64,000 bases of DNA, taken from NCBI RefSeq assembly GCF_904849725.1, contig NC_058521.1, forward strand, positions 95,156,244 to 95,220,243. Reading direction: 5' to 3'. Below are positions 42,531-53,700 of the stretch, in pieces. Numbering within the stretch: the stretch's first letter is position 1; each line of letters begins with the position of its first letter. A model generated the notes under the pieces. That model was not told the origin of the DNA and made no database searches. It saw nothing but the letters and a program-made list of their open reading frames with translations. Source of the DNA: Hordeum vulgare subsp. vulgare (lineage: Eukaryota; Streptophyta; Magnoliopsida; Poales; Poaceae). The position numbers and the translations under genes were made by a program.

Positions 42531-43832
42531 AAAATATGCTCTAGAGGCAATAATAAATTAGTTATTATTATATTTCTTTGTTCATGATAGTCGTTCATTA
42601 TCCATGCTATAAATGTATTGAATGGAAACACACTGCATGTGTGGATACATAGACAAAACACTGTCCCTAGTAAGCCTCTAGTTGACTAGCTCGTTGATCA
42701 AAGATGGTCAAGGTTTCCTGACCATAGGCAAGTGTTGTCACTTTATAACGGGATCACATCATTAGGAGAATCATGTGATGGACTAGACCCAAACTAATAG
42801 ACGTAGCATGTTGATCGTGTCATTTTGTTGCTACTATTTTCTGCGTGTCAAGTATTTGTTCCTATGACCATGAGATCATATGACTCGCTGACACCGGAGG
42901 AATGCTTTGTGTGTATCAAACATCGCAACGTAACTGGGTGACTATAAAGATGCTCTACAGGTATCTCCGAAGGTGTTCGTTGAGTTAGTATGGATCGAGA
43001 CTGGGATTTGTCACTCCGTGTGACGGAGAGGTATCTCGAGGCCCACTCGGTAATACAACATCACACACAAGCCTTGCAAGCAATGTGACTTAGTGTAAGT
43101 TGCGGGATCTTGTATTACGGAATGAGTAAAGAGACTTGCCGGTAAACAAGATTGAAATAGGTATGCGGATACTGACGATCGAATCTCGGGCAAGTAACAT
43201 ACCAAAGGACAAAGGGAATGACATACGGGATTATATGAATCCTTGGCACTGAGGCTCAAACGATAAGATCTTCGTAGAATATGTAGGATCCAATATGGGC
43301 ATCCAGGTCCCGCTATTGGATATTGACCGAGGAGTCACTTGGGTCATGTCTACATAGTTCTCGAACCCGCAGGGTCTGCACACTTAAGGTTCGACGTTGT
43401 TTTATGCGTATTTGAGTTATATGGATGGTTGCCGAATGTTGTTCGGAGTCCCGGATGAGATCACGGACGTCACGAGGGTTTCCCGAATGGTCCGGAAACG
43501 AAGATTGATATATAGGATGACTTCATTTGGTTACCAGAAGGTTTTCGGGCATTACCGGTAATGTACCGGGAATGACGAATGGGTTCCGGATCTTCACCGG
43601 GAAAGGGGATCACCCACCCGGGAGGGCCCAAGGACCTTGGGGGTGGCGCACCAAGTAGGTGGGGTCAGCCCAAGGCTGTCTTGCGCAAGAGAGAAAGAAA
43701 AACCAAAAGGAGATAAAAAAAGGGAAAGGTGGGAAAGAAGAGAATGACTCCACCTTCCAAACCTAGTTGGACTAGGATTGGAGGAGGACTCCTCCTCCCC
43801 TTGGTGGCGCCGCCCCTCCCCTCCCCTCCTCC

Positions 43833-43840
43833 TATATATA
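43833..43840 (+). promoter_or_regulatory. TATA box of Copia 3 5' LTR
   Basis: TATATATA, followed by GGAGCTATTAGGGC; conserved in the 3' LTR (50587-50594). Confidence 0.6.
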
Positions 43841-44108
43841 TGGAGCTATTAGGGCTGATTTGAGACAACTTTTTCCACGGCAACCCGACCACATACCTCC
43901 ACGGTTTTTCCTCTAGATCGCGTTTCTGCGGAGCTCGGGCGGAGCCCTGCTAAGATTAGATCACCACCAACCTCCGGAGTGCCGTCACGCTGCCGGAGAA
44001 CTCATCTACCTCTCCGTCTCTCTTGCTGGATCAAGAAGGCCGAGATCATCATCGAGCTGTACGTGTGCTGAACGCGGAGGTGCCGTCCGTTCGGCACTAG
44101 ATCGGAGC

Positions 44109-44168
44109 GGATCGTGGGACGGATCGTGGGACGGTTCATGGGACGGTTCACGGGGCGGATCGAGGGAC
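44109..44168 (+). repeat. 12-bp minisatellite in Copia 3 LTR
   Basis: Five consecutive 12-bp units, GG(A/T)TC(G/A)(T/C/A)GGG(A/G)C. The same five units are present in the 3' LTR (50863-50922), so the expansion predates the insertion. Copia 1 and Copia 2 LTRs have at most one unit here. Confidence 0.9.
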
Positions 44169-44329
44169 GTGAGGACGTTCCACTACATCAACCGCGTTTC
44201 TTAACGCTTCTGCTGTGCGATCTACAAGGGTACGTAGATCGGAAATCCCCTCTCGTAGATGGACATCACCATGATAGGTCTTCGTGCGCGTAGGAAATTT
44301 TTTGTTTCCCATGCGACGTTCCCCAACAG

Positions 44330-44343
44330 TGGCATCATGAGCT
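44330..44343 (+). other. Primer binding site of Copia 3
   Basis: TGGCATCATGAGCT right after the LTR end; a degenerate form of the initiator-Met-tRNA PBS (TGGTATCAGAGC) of Copia elements. Confidence 0.7.
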
Positions 44344-46420
44344 AGGTTCATGCGTAGATGTAATCTCGAGTAGAACACAAAAGTTTTTGTGGGCGGTGAT
44401 GTGTGATTTGCTGCCCTCCTTAATCTTTTCTTGATACCGTGGTATTGTTGGATCGAAGCGGCTCGGACCGACATTACTCGTACGCTTACGAGAGACTGGT
44501 TTCATCGCTACGAGCAACTCCGTTGCTCAAAGATGATCGGTGGGTGTCGGTTTCTCCAACTTTAGTTGAATCGGATTTGACCGAGGAGGTCCTTGGATGA
44601 GGTTAAATAGCAATTCATATTTCTCCATTGTGTTGTTTGCGTAAGTAAGATGCGATCCTACTAGATACCCATGGTCACCACATAAAACATGCAACAACAA
44701 TTAGAGGACGTCTAACTTGTTTTTGCAGGGTATGCTTGTGATGTGATATGGCCAACGATGTGATGTGATATATTGGATGTATGAGATGATCATGTTGAAA
44801 TAGTTAATATCGACTTGCACGTCGATGGTACGACAACCGGCAGGAGCCATAGGGTTGTCTTTAAACTAACATTTGTGCTTGTAGATGCGTTTACTATATT
44901 GCTAGGACGTAGCTTTAGTAGTAATGGCATGAGTAGCACGACAACCCCGATGGAGACACGTTGATGGAGATCATGATGATGGAGATCATGGTGTGACACC
45001 GGTGACAAGAAGATCGTGCCGGTGCTTTGGTGATGGAGATCAAGAAGCACATGATGATGGCCATATCATGTCACTTATGAATTGCATGTGATGTTAATAC
45101 TTTATGCACCTTATCTTTCTTAGAACGACGGTAGCATTATGAGGTGATCTCTCACTAAAATTTCAAGACGAAATTGTGTTCTCCCCGACTGTGCACCGTT
45201 GCGGCAGTTCTTCGTTTTGAGACACCACGTGATGATCGGGTGTGATAGACTCAACGTTCACATACAACGGGTGCAAAACAGTTGCACACGCGGAACACTC
45301 AGGTAAAGGTTGACGAGCCTAGCATGTGCAGACATGGCCTTGGAACACATGAGACCGAAAGGTTGAGCATGAATCGTATAGTTGATATGATTAGCATAGA
45401 GATGCTTACCACTGAAACTATTCTCGACTCACGTGATGATCGGACTTGAGATAGTGGATTTGGATCATGTACCACTCAAATGACTAGAGAGATGTACTTT
45501 TTGAGTGGGAGTTCTTAAGTAATATGATTAATTGAACTAATTGTCATGAATATAGTCTAATGGTCTTTGCAAATTACGATGTAGCTTGTGCTATAGCTCT
45601 ACTGTTTTTATATGTTCCGAGAGAAAATTTAGTTGAAAGTTGATAGTAGCAAACTTTGCAGACTGAGTCTGTAAAACCAAGAATTGTCCTCGTTGCTGCG
45701 CAGAAGGCTTATGTCCTTAATGCACCACTCGGTGTGCTGCACCTCGAGCGTCGTCTGTAGATGTTGTGAACATCCGACATACACGTTTCTGATGACTACA
45801 TGATAGTTCAGTGCAAAATACTTAATGGCTTAGAAGCAAGGCGCCGAAGACGTTTTAAAATGTCACAGAACATAAGAGATGTTCTAAAGAGATGAAATTG
45901 TGATTTCATGCTTGTGCCCTTGTTAAGAGGTATGAGACCTCCGACAAGATTCTTTGTCCACGAAGTAAAGGAGAAAATCTCAATCGTTGAGCGTGTGCTC
46001 AGATTATCTGAGTACGACAATCGCTTGAATCAAGTGGGAGTTGATCTTCCAGATAAGATAGTGATGGTTCTCCAAAGTCACTGCCACCAAGCTGTGAGAG
46101 CTCTGTGATGAACTATAACATATCAAGGATAGATACAATGATCCTTGAGCAATTCGCGATGTTTAACACTGCGAAAGTAGAAATCAAGAAGGAGCATCAA
46201 TAGTTGATGGTTAGTAAAACCACTAAGTTTCGAGAAAGGCAAGGGCTAGAAGGGATACTTCGTGAAACGGCAAAGCAGTTGGTGCACTAATGAAGAGACC
46301 CCAGATTAAACCCAAGCCCGGGACTAAGTGCTTCTGTTATGAGGGGAACGGTCACTGAGGCGGAGCAACTCTAGATACTTGGTAGATAAGAAGGTTGGGA
46401 AAAGTCAAAAGAAGTATATT
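44344..46420 (+). pseudogene. Copia 3 gag remnant
   Basis: Leader and gag, very degraded. The leader ends with a splice-acceptor-like tract (TTGTTTTTGCAGGG near 44720) that is also present in Copia 2. Gag is recognisable in the stretch 45908-46108 (MRPPTRFFVHEVKEKISIVE, LPDKIVMVLQSH), and the zinc knuckle near 46328 reads C-F-C-Y-E-G-N-G-H and then a TGA. At least ten stops and several frameshifts occur. The gag start cannot be assigned. Confidence 0.7.
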
Positions 46421-49260
46421 TGATATACATAATGTTGATGTGTACTTTACTAGTACTCCTAGTAGCATGAGGGTATTGGATACCGGTTCGGTTGCTAAGT
46501 GATTAGTAACACGAAATGAAAGCTACGGCATAAACGGAGACTAGCTAAAGGCGAGGTGACGATACGTGTTGGAAGTGTTTCCAAGGTTGGTATGATCAAA
46601 CGTCGCACACTCCCTCTACCATCGGGATTGGTGTTAAACCTGAATAATTGTTATTAGGTGCTTGCGTTAAGCATGAACATGATAGGATCGTGTTTATTGC
46701 AATACGATTGTTCATTTAAAGAGAATAATGGTTACTCTATTTGCTTGAATAATAATCACCTTCAATGGTTTATTGAATCTCGATCGTAGTGTTACACATG
46801 TTCATGATATTGGTGCAAAAAGATACGAGGTAATGATGATAGTACCACTTACTTGTGGCACTGCCGCTTGAGTCATGTTGGTATAAATTGCATGAAGAGG
46901 CTCCATGCTGATGGATCTTTATACTCACTTGATTTTGAATCACTAGTGACATGCAAATCATACCACATGAGCAAGGCCTTGTTTTCATTGAGATGAAACA
47001 AGATAGTAACTTGTTGGAAGTGATACATTTTGATGTATGCAGTCCAATCGGTGCTGAGGCACGCAGTGGATATCATTATGTTCTTACTTCAATGACGATT
47101 TGAGTAGATACAAGAGTATTTACTTAATGAATCACAAGTCTGAAATATTGAAAAGTTCAATTATGTTTCAGGACTGAAGTTCGTCGTAACAAGAGGATAA
47201 ACTATCTACGATATGATCATAGAAATGAATATCCGAGTTACAAGTTTTGGTACGCAGTTAAGACAATGTGGAAATTGTTTCGCAATTCATGCCACCTGGA
47301 ACATCATAGTGTGATGATGTATCTGAACGTCATAGCCGCGCACTATTTGGTATGGTGCATGCTATGATGTCTCTTATCGAATTACCACTATCGTTTATGG
47401 GTTATGCATTAGAGACAACCGCATTCACTTTAAATAGGGCACGTGTATTTCCGTTGAGATGACACAGTATAGACTGAGGTTTAGAGAAATCTAAACTATC
47501 GTTTCTTGAAAGTTTGGGGCTTCGACACTTATGTGAAAAAGTTTCAGTCTGATAAGCTCGAACCCAAAAGCAGATAAATGCATCTTCATAGGATATCCAA
47601 AACAGTTGGGTACATCTCCTATCTCAGATCCGAAAGCAAAGTGTTTGTTTCTAGAAACGGATCCTTTCTCGAGGAAAGGTTTCTCTCGAAAGAATTGAGT
47701 GGGAGGGTGGTAGAACTTGATGAGGTTATTGAACCATCACTTCAACCAGTGTGTAGCAGGGTGCAGGAAGTTGTTCCTGTGGCGCCTACACCAATTGAAG
47801 TGAAAGCTGATGATGGTGATCATCGAGCATCGGATCAAGTTACTACAAGCCTCGTAGGTTGACAAGGTCGCGTACTACTGCAGAGTGGTACGGTAACCCT
47901 GTCTTGGAGGTCATGTTGTTGAGCAACAGTGAACCTACGAGTTATGGAGAAAGCAATGGTGGGCCCGGATTCCGACAAATGGTTGGAAGCCATGAAATCC
48001 GAGAGAGGATCCATGTATGAAAACAAAGTGTAGACTTTGGAAGAACTACTTGATGGTCATAGGACTATTGAGTAAAGATGGATCTTTAAAAGGAAGACAG
48101 ATGATGATGGTGATAAGTCACTATTAAGAAAAGCTCGACTTGTCGCAAAGATGTTTCCAACAAGATCAAACAGTTGAGTATGATGAGACTTCCTCACTCG
48201 TAGCGATGCTAAAAGTTTGTTAGAATTATGTTAGTAGTTGCTGCATTATTTATGAAATATTGCACATAGGATGTCAAAACATTGTTTCCTCGACGGTTTC
48301 CTTGAGCAAACATTGTATGTGATACAACCAGGAGGTTATGTCGATCCTAAAGATACTAGCAAGTATGCAAGCTCCAGCGATCCTTCAATGGACTGGTGCA
48401 AGCATCTCGGAGTTGAAATATACACTTTGATGAGATGATCAAAGATTTTGGGTTTGTACAAGGTTTATGAGAAACTTGTATTTCCTAAGAAGTGAGTGGG
48501 AGCACTACAGAATTTCTGATAAGAATATGTGGTTGACATATTGTGGATCAGAAGTAATGTAGAATTTCTGTAAAGCATACAAGGTTGTTTGAAAGGAGTT
48601 TTTAAAAGGAATACCTGGATTGCGCTACTTGAACGTTGAGCATCAAAGATCTATGGAGATAGATCGAAAGCGCTTAATGGAAGTTTCAACAAGATGCATG
48701 CCTTGACAAGTTTTTGAAGGAGTTCAAAATAGATCAGCAAAGAAAGAGTTCTTGATTGCGTTGTAAGGTGTGAATTTGAGTAAGACTCAAAACCCGACCC
48801 CGACAGAATAGAGAGAATAGACGAAGGTCGTCTTCTATGCCTTGGCCGTAGAATCTGAAGTATGCCATGCTGGGTACCGCACCTGATGTGTACCTTGACT
48901 CAAAGTCTGTTGAGAGGTACAGAGAGTGATCCATGATTGAATCACTAGCAGCGGTCTAAATTTATTCTTAGTAACCGATAGACTAAGGAATTTTTCTCGA
49001 TTATGAAGGTGGTTAAAGTGTTCGTCGTAAAGGGTTACGTCGATGCAAGCTTTGACACTAATCCGAATAACGATGAGTAGTGAAACGGATTCGTATAGTA
49101 GAGTAGATATTTGGAATAGCACATAGTAGCAGCATCTATAAGATGACATAAAGATTTGTAAAGAACACACGGATCTGAAAGTTTCAGAACTGTTGACTAA
49201 AACCTCTCTCACGAGCAAGACATGATCAGACCCCATAACTATATGGGTGTTGGATTCGTT
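46421..49260 (+). pseudogene. Copia 3 protease-integrase-RT-RNase H remnant
   Basis: Order of fragments: protease with intact L-D-T-G-S-V-A near 46466-46490; H-H-C-C zinc region about 46855-46985; integrase about 47000-47560, including degraded forms of the triad motifs; end of integrase with SKVFVSRNGSFLEERFLSKE (47578-47862); RT about 47985-48840 with multiple frameshifts; RNase H about 48840-49250 (GYVDASFDT-like). Every domain has stops, so no protein is made. The interval 49261-49313 leads to the PPT, AGTGCAAGTGGGAGAC. Confidence 0.8.
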
Positions 49261-49313
49261 GGAATCACATGGTGATGTGAACTAGATTATTGACTCTAGT
49301 GCAAGTGGGAGAC

Positions 49314-51082
49314 TATTGGAAATATGCTCTAGAGGCAATAATAAATTAGTTATTATTATATTTCTTTGTTCATGATAATCGTTTATTATCCATGCTATAA
49401 TTGTATTGATTGGAAACACAGTGCATGTGTGGATACATAGACAAAACACTGTCCCTAGTAAGCCTCTAGTTGACTAGCTCGTTGATCAAAGATGGTCAAG
49501 GTTTCCTGACCATAGGCAAGTGCTGTCACTTGATAACGGGATGACATCATTAGGAGAATCATGTGATGGACTAGACCCAAACTAATAGACGTAGCATGTT
49601 GATCGTGTCATTTTGTTGCTACTGTTTTCTGCTTTGTGTGTATCAAACGTCGCAACGTAACTGGGTGACTATAAAGATGCTCTACAGGTATCTCTGAAGG
49701 TGTTCGTTGAGTTAGTATGGATCGAGACTGGGACTTTTTACTCCGTGTGACGGAGAGGTATCTCGGGGCCCACTCGGTAATACAACATCACACACAAGCC
49801 TTGCAAGCAATGTGACTTAGTGTAAGTTGCGGGATCTTCTATTACGGAACGAGTAAAGAGACTTGCCGATAAACGAGATTGAAATAGGTATGCGGATACT
49901 GACGATCGAATCTCGGGCAAGTACATACCAAAGGACAAAGGGAATGACATACGGGATTATATGAATCCTTGGCACTGAAGTTCAAACGATAAGATCTTCG
50001 TAGAATATGTAGGATCCAATATGGGCATCCAGGTCCCGCTATTGGATATTGACCGAGGAGTCACTCGGGTCATGTCTACATAGTTCTCGAACCCACAGGG
50101 TCTGCACACTTAAGGTTCGACGTTGTTTTATGCGTATTTGAGTTATATGGTTGGTTACCGAATGTTGTTCGGAGTCCCGGATGAGAGCACGGATGTCACG
50201 AGGGTTTCCGGAATGGTCCAGAAACAAAGATTGATATATAGGATGACTTCATTTGGTTACCGGAAGGTTTTAGGGCATTACCGGTAATGTACCGGGAATG
50301 ACGAATGGGTTCCGGATCTTCACCGGGAAAGGGGATCACCCACCCGAGAGGGACCAAGGACCTTGGGGGTGGCGCACCAAGTAGGTGGGGTCAGCCCAAG
50401 GCTGTCTTGCGCAAGAGAGAAAGAAAAACCAAAAGAAGAGAAAAAAAGGGAAAGGTGGGAAAGAAGAGAAGGACTCCACCTTCCAATCCTAATTGGACTA
50501 GGATTGGAGGAGGACTCCTCCTCCCCTTGCTGGCGCAGCCCTTGGTGCTCCTTGAGCCTCAAGGCAAGCCTCCCCTCCCCTCCTCCTATATATATGGAGC
50601 TATTAGGGCTGATTTGAGACAACTTTTTCCACGGCAGCCCGACCACATACCTCCACGGTTTTTCCTCTAGATCGCGTTTCTGTGGAGCTCGGGCGGAGCC
50701 TTGCTAAGATTAGATCACCTCCAACCTCCGGAGCACCGTCATGCTGCCGGAGGACTCATCTACCTCTCCGTCTCTCTTGCTGGATCAAGAAGGCCGAGAT
50801 CATCGTCGAGCTGTACGTGTGCTGAACGCGGAGGTGCCGTCCGTTCGGCACTAGATCGGAGCGGATCGTGGGACGGATCGCGGGACGGTTCATGGGACGG
50901 TTCGCGGGGCGGATCGAGGGACGTGAGGACGTTCCACTACATCAACCGCGTTTCTTAACGCTTCTGCTGTGCGATCTACAAGGGTATGTAGATCGGAAAT
51001 CCCCTCTCGTAGATGGACATCACCATGATAGGTCTTCGTGCGCGTAGGAAATTTTTTGTTTCCCATGCGACGTTCCCCAACA
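49314..51082 (+). repeat. Copia 3 3' LTR
   Basis: 1,769 bp. It begins TATTGG (TG mutated to TA) after the PPT and ends CCCCAACA. It lacks a 61-bp segment present at 42845-42905; the junction lies at about 49632 and shows TGC microhomology. It contains the TATA box at 50587-50594 and the five 12-bp units at 50863-50922. Confidence 0.92.
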
Positions 51083-51346
51083 AGTTCCATTCAAATCATG
51101 CAAATTACAGTCCAAAACATGGGCAAAAGAGTTTGGAAAAGTTGATATGTTGGAGACGTATCAGTGGGCACCCTCCTCCCTCTCCTTCTATATATATGTG
51201 GGGTTTTAGGGCTATTTAATACACACAAGTTTGATCTCTCCTCGGTGCAGCCCTATCTCTCTTTCTCATCGTCCTCCGTAGTGCTTGGCGAAGCCGTGCC
51301 GGAATACCATGCAGTTCCACCATCACCACGCTGTCATGCTGCCGGA
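51083..51346 (+). repeat. 263-bp duplication, right copy (X')
   Basis: Second copy of 42268-42530, immediately after the Copia 3 3' LTR. It contains the Athila B terminus (decayed to GATATGTTGGAGACGTATCA), the TSD gtggg and Copia 2 LTR sequence, and runs without a break into the remaining Copia 2 LTR. Confidence 0.9.
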
Positions 51347-51635
51347 GCTCTCCCTCAACCTCTCCTCCCTCCTTGCTGGATCAAGGTGTTAGAGACGTCA
51401 CCAGGATTCACTTGTGTTGAACGCGGAGGCACCGACGTTCAGTGCATAGATCGGAATCCACCACGATCTGAATCGCTACGAGTACGACTCCATCAACCGC
51501 GTTCCAGCAGCGCTTCCTCTTAGCGATCTTCAAAGGTATGAAGATGCTCTACAACCTCTCTCGTTGGTGGTTTCTCCATAGATAGATCCTTGTATGGCGT
51601 AGGAATTTTTTTGAAATTACTACGTTCCCCAACAG
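51347..51635 (+). repeat. Copia 2 5' LTR, last segment
   Basis: 289 bp completing the Copia 2 5' LTR. It ends ACGTTCCCCAACA at 51635 and is directly followed by the PBS. It lacks the 12-bp minisatellite of Copia 3. Confidence 0.92.
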
Positions 51636-51636
51636 T

Positions 51637-51650
51637 GGCATCCGAGCCAA
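51637..51650 (+). other. Primer binding site of Copia 2
   Basis: TGGCATCCGAGCCA, close to the Copia initiator-Met-tRNA PBS TGGTATCAGAGCCA; one base after the LTR end. Confidence 0.75.
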
Positions 51651-53700
51651 GGTTCTATGAGTAGATTCTATGCACGAGTAGAACACAAAAGTTATGGGTG
51701 CTGATTTTGTCAATTGCTTGTTGTAACTAGTCTTATCTTGATTCAGCGGCATCGTGGGACGAAGCGGCCCAGACCGAGCTTACACGTATGCTTACGTGAG
51801 ACTAGTTCCACCGACTTACATGCACTTGGTGCATAAGGTGGCTAGCGGGTATCTGTCTCTCCCACTTTAGTCGGATCGGATTCGGTGAAGAGGGTCCTTA
51901 TGAAGGGTAAATAGCATTGGCATATCAACATTGTGGCTGTCACATAGGTAAGAAGTGTTCTTGCTAGAAACCCTAACCAGCCACGTAAAACTTGCAAAAA
52001 CAATTAGAGGACGTCTAACTTGTTTTTGCAGGGTATGCTATGGGATGTGATATGGCCAAAAGGATGTGATGTTACATATGTGATGTATGAGATTGATCAT
52101 GTTCTTGTAATAGGATTCACGACTTGCATGTCAATGAGTATCACAACCGGCAGGAGCCATAGGAGTTTTCTTAATTTATTGTATGATATGCAACACCATG
52201 TTGATTACTTTACTTTATCGCTAATGGTTAGCTATAGTATTAGAAGTAATAGTTGGCGTGACGACTTCACGGAGACACAATGACGGAGATCATGATGATG
52301 GAGATCATGATGATGGAGATCATGGTGTCATGCCGGTGACAATGATGATCATGGTGCCCCGAAGATGGAGATCAAAGGAGCAAGATGATATTGGCCATAT
52401 CATGTCACTATATGATTGCATTTGATGTTTATCATGTTTTTCATCTTATTGCTTAGAATGACGGTAACAAAGATAAGTTGATCCCTCATTAAAATTTCGA
52501 GATATGTATTCCCCTAAGTGTGCACTGTTGTGAAGGATCGTTGTCTCGAAGCACCACGTGATGATCAGGTGTGATAGAATCTAACGTTCACATAAAACGG
52601 GTGTAAGCCAGTTTACACACGCAAAACACTTAGGTTGACTCGACGAGCCTAGCATGTACAGACATGGCCTCGGATACGAAAGACCGAAAGGTCGAACATG
52701 AGTCGTATGGTTGATACGATCAACATGGAGATGTTCACCATTGATGACTAGTCTGTCTCACGTGATGATCGGACACGGGCTAGTCGACGTGGATCATGTA
52801 TCACTTGGATGACGAGAGGGATGTCCATCTAAGTGGGAGTTCATTAGATGAACTTAATTATCATGAACATAATCAAATAGGTCTTTGCAAATTATGTTGT
52901 AACCTGCGTTGTAGCTCTACGGTTTTTGATATGTTCCTAGAGAAAACTTTGTTGGAAGATAGAAGTAGGAATTATGCGAACTGGGTCCGTTAAACTAAGG
53001 ATTTTTCTCATTGCTGCATAGAAGGCTTATGTCCTTAATGCACCGCTCGGTGTGCTGAACCCCAAGCGTCGTTTGTGGATGTTGTGAACATCTGACATAC
53101 AAGTTTTTGATAACGACATGGTAGTTCAGTGCATAATGCTTAAACGGCTTAGAAATGAGGCGCTAAAGACGTTTCGAATGTCGCGGGAGATACGAGATGT
53201 TCCAAGAGATGAAATTGGGATTTCATGCTCGTGCCCTTGTTGAGGGGTATGAGACCTACGACAAGATTCTTTGTATACAAAGTAAGGGAGAAAAGCTCAA
53301 TCGTTGAGCATGTGCTCAGGTTGTTTGAGTACTACAGTCACTTGAATCAAGTGGGAGTTAGTCTTCCAGATGAGATAGTGATGGTTTTCCAAAGTCATTG
53401 CCACCAAGCTACTAGAGCTTCGTGATGTACTATAACATATCAGGGATGGATATGATGATCTTTGAGCTATTCGCGATGTTTGACACCGCGAAAGTAGAAA
53501 TCAAAAGGGAGCATCAATTGTTGATGGTTTGTAAAACCGCTAGTTTCAAGAAGGCCACGGGCATGAAGGGATACTTCATTAAATGGCAAACCAGTTGCTG
53601 CTCTAGTGAAGAGACCCAAGGTTGAACCCAAACCCGAGACTAAGTGCTTCTCTAATGAGGGGAACATTCACTGAAGAGGAACTACCCTAGATACTTGGTA
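51651..53700 (+). pseudogene. Copia 2 leader and gag remnant
   Basis: Leader with an acceptor-like TTGTTTTTGCAGGG near 52020, then decayed gag. Recognisable pieces: 53225-53425 (MRPTTRFFVYKVREKSSIVE, LPDEIVMVFQSH) and a zinc-knuckle remnant near 53645 (C-F-S-N-E-G-N-I-H, second Cys lost). Frame changes and stops are frequent. It parallels Copia 3 44344-46420 almost base for base, so both come from one family. Confidence 0.7.

Larger units (their letters stand above)
42531..44328 (+). repeat. Copia 3 5' LTR
   Basis: 1,798 bp. It starts within the LTR (AAAATATGCTCTAGAGG), lacking the terminal TGTTGG, and ends CCCCAACA. TATA box at 43833-43840. It contains five 12-bp units (GGATCGTGGGAC type) at 44109-44168. 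Compared with the 3' LTR it has lost about 28 bp near 43805-43825 and retains a 61-bp segment (42845-42905) deleted there. Confidence 0.92.
42531..51082 (+). mobile_element. Copia element 3 (Angela type), complete but decayed
   Basis: About 8.55-kb Copia retrotransposon in plus orientation, with 5' LTR 42531-44328, PBS at 44330, degraded gag-pol and 3' LTR 49314-51082. No 5-bp TSD is found. Instead both sides carry the 263-bp block X. The first six or so bases of the 5' LTR (expected TGTTGG) are missing at the X junction. The 3' LTR end CCCCAACA is intact. It belongs to the same family as Copia 2, and their LTRs and genes align closely. Confidence 0.9.
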
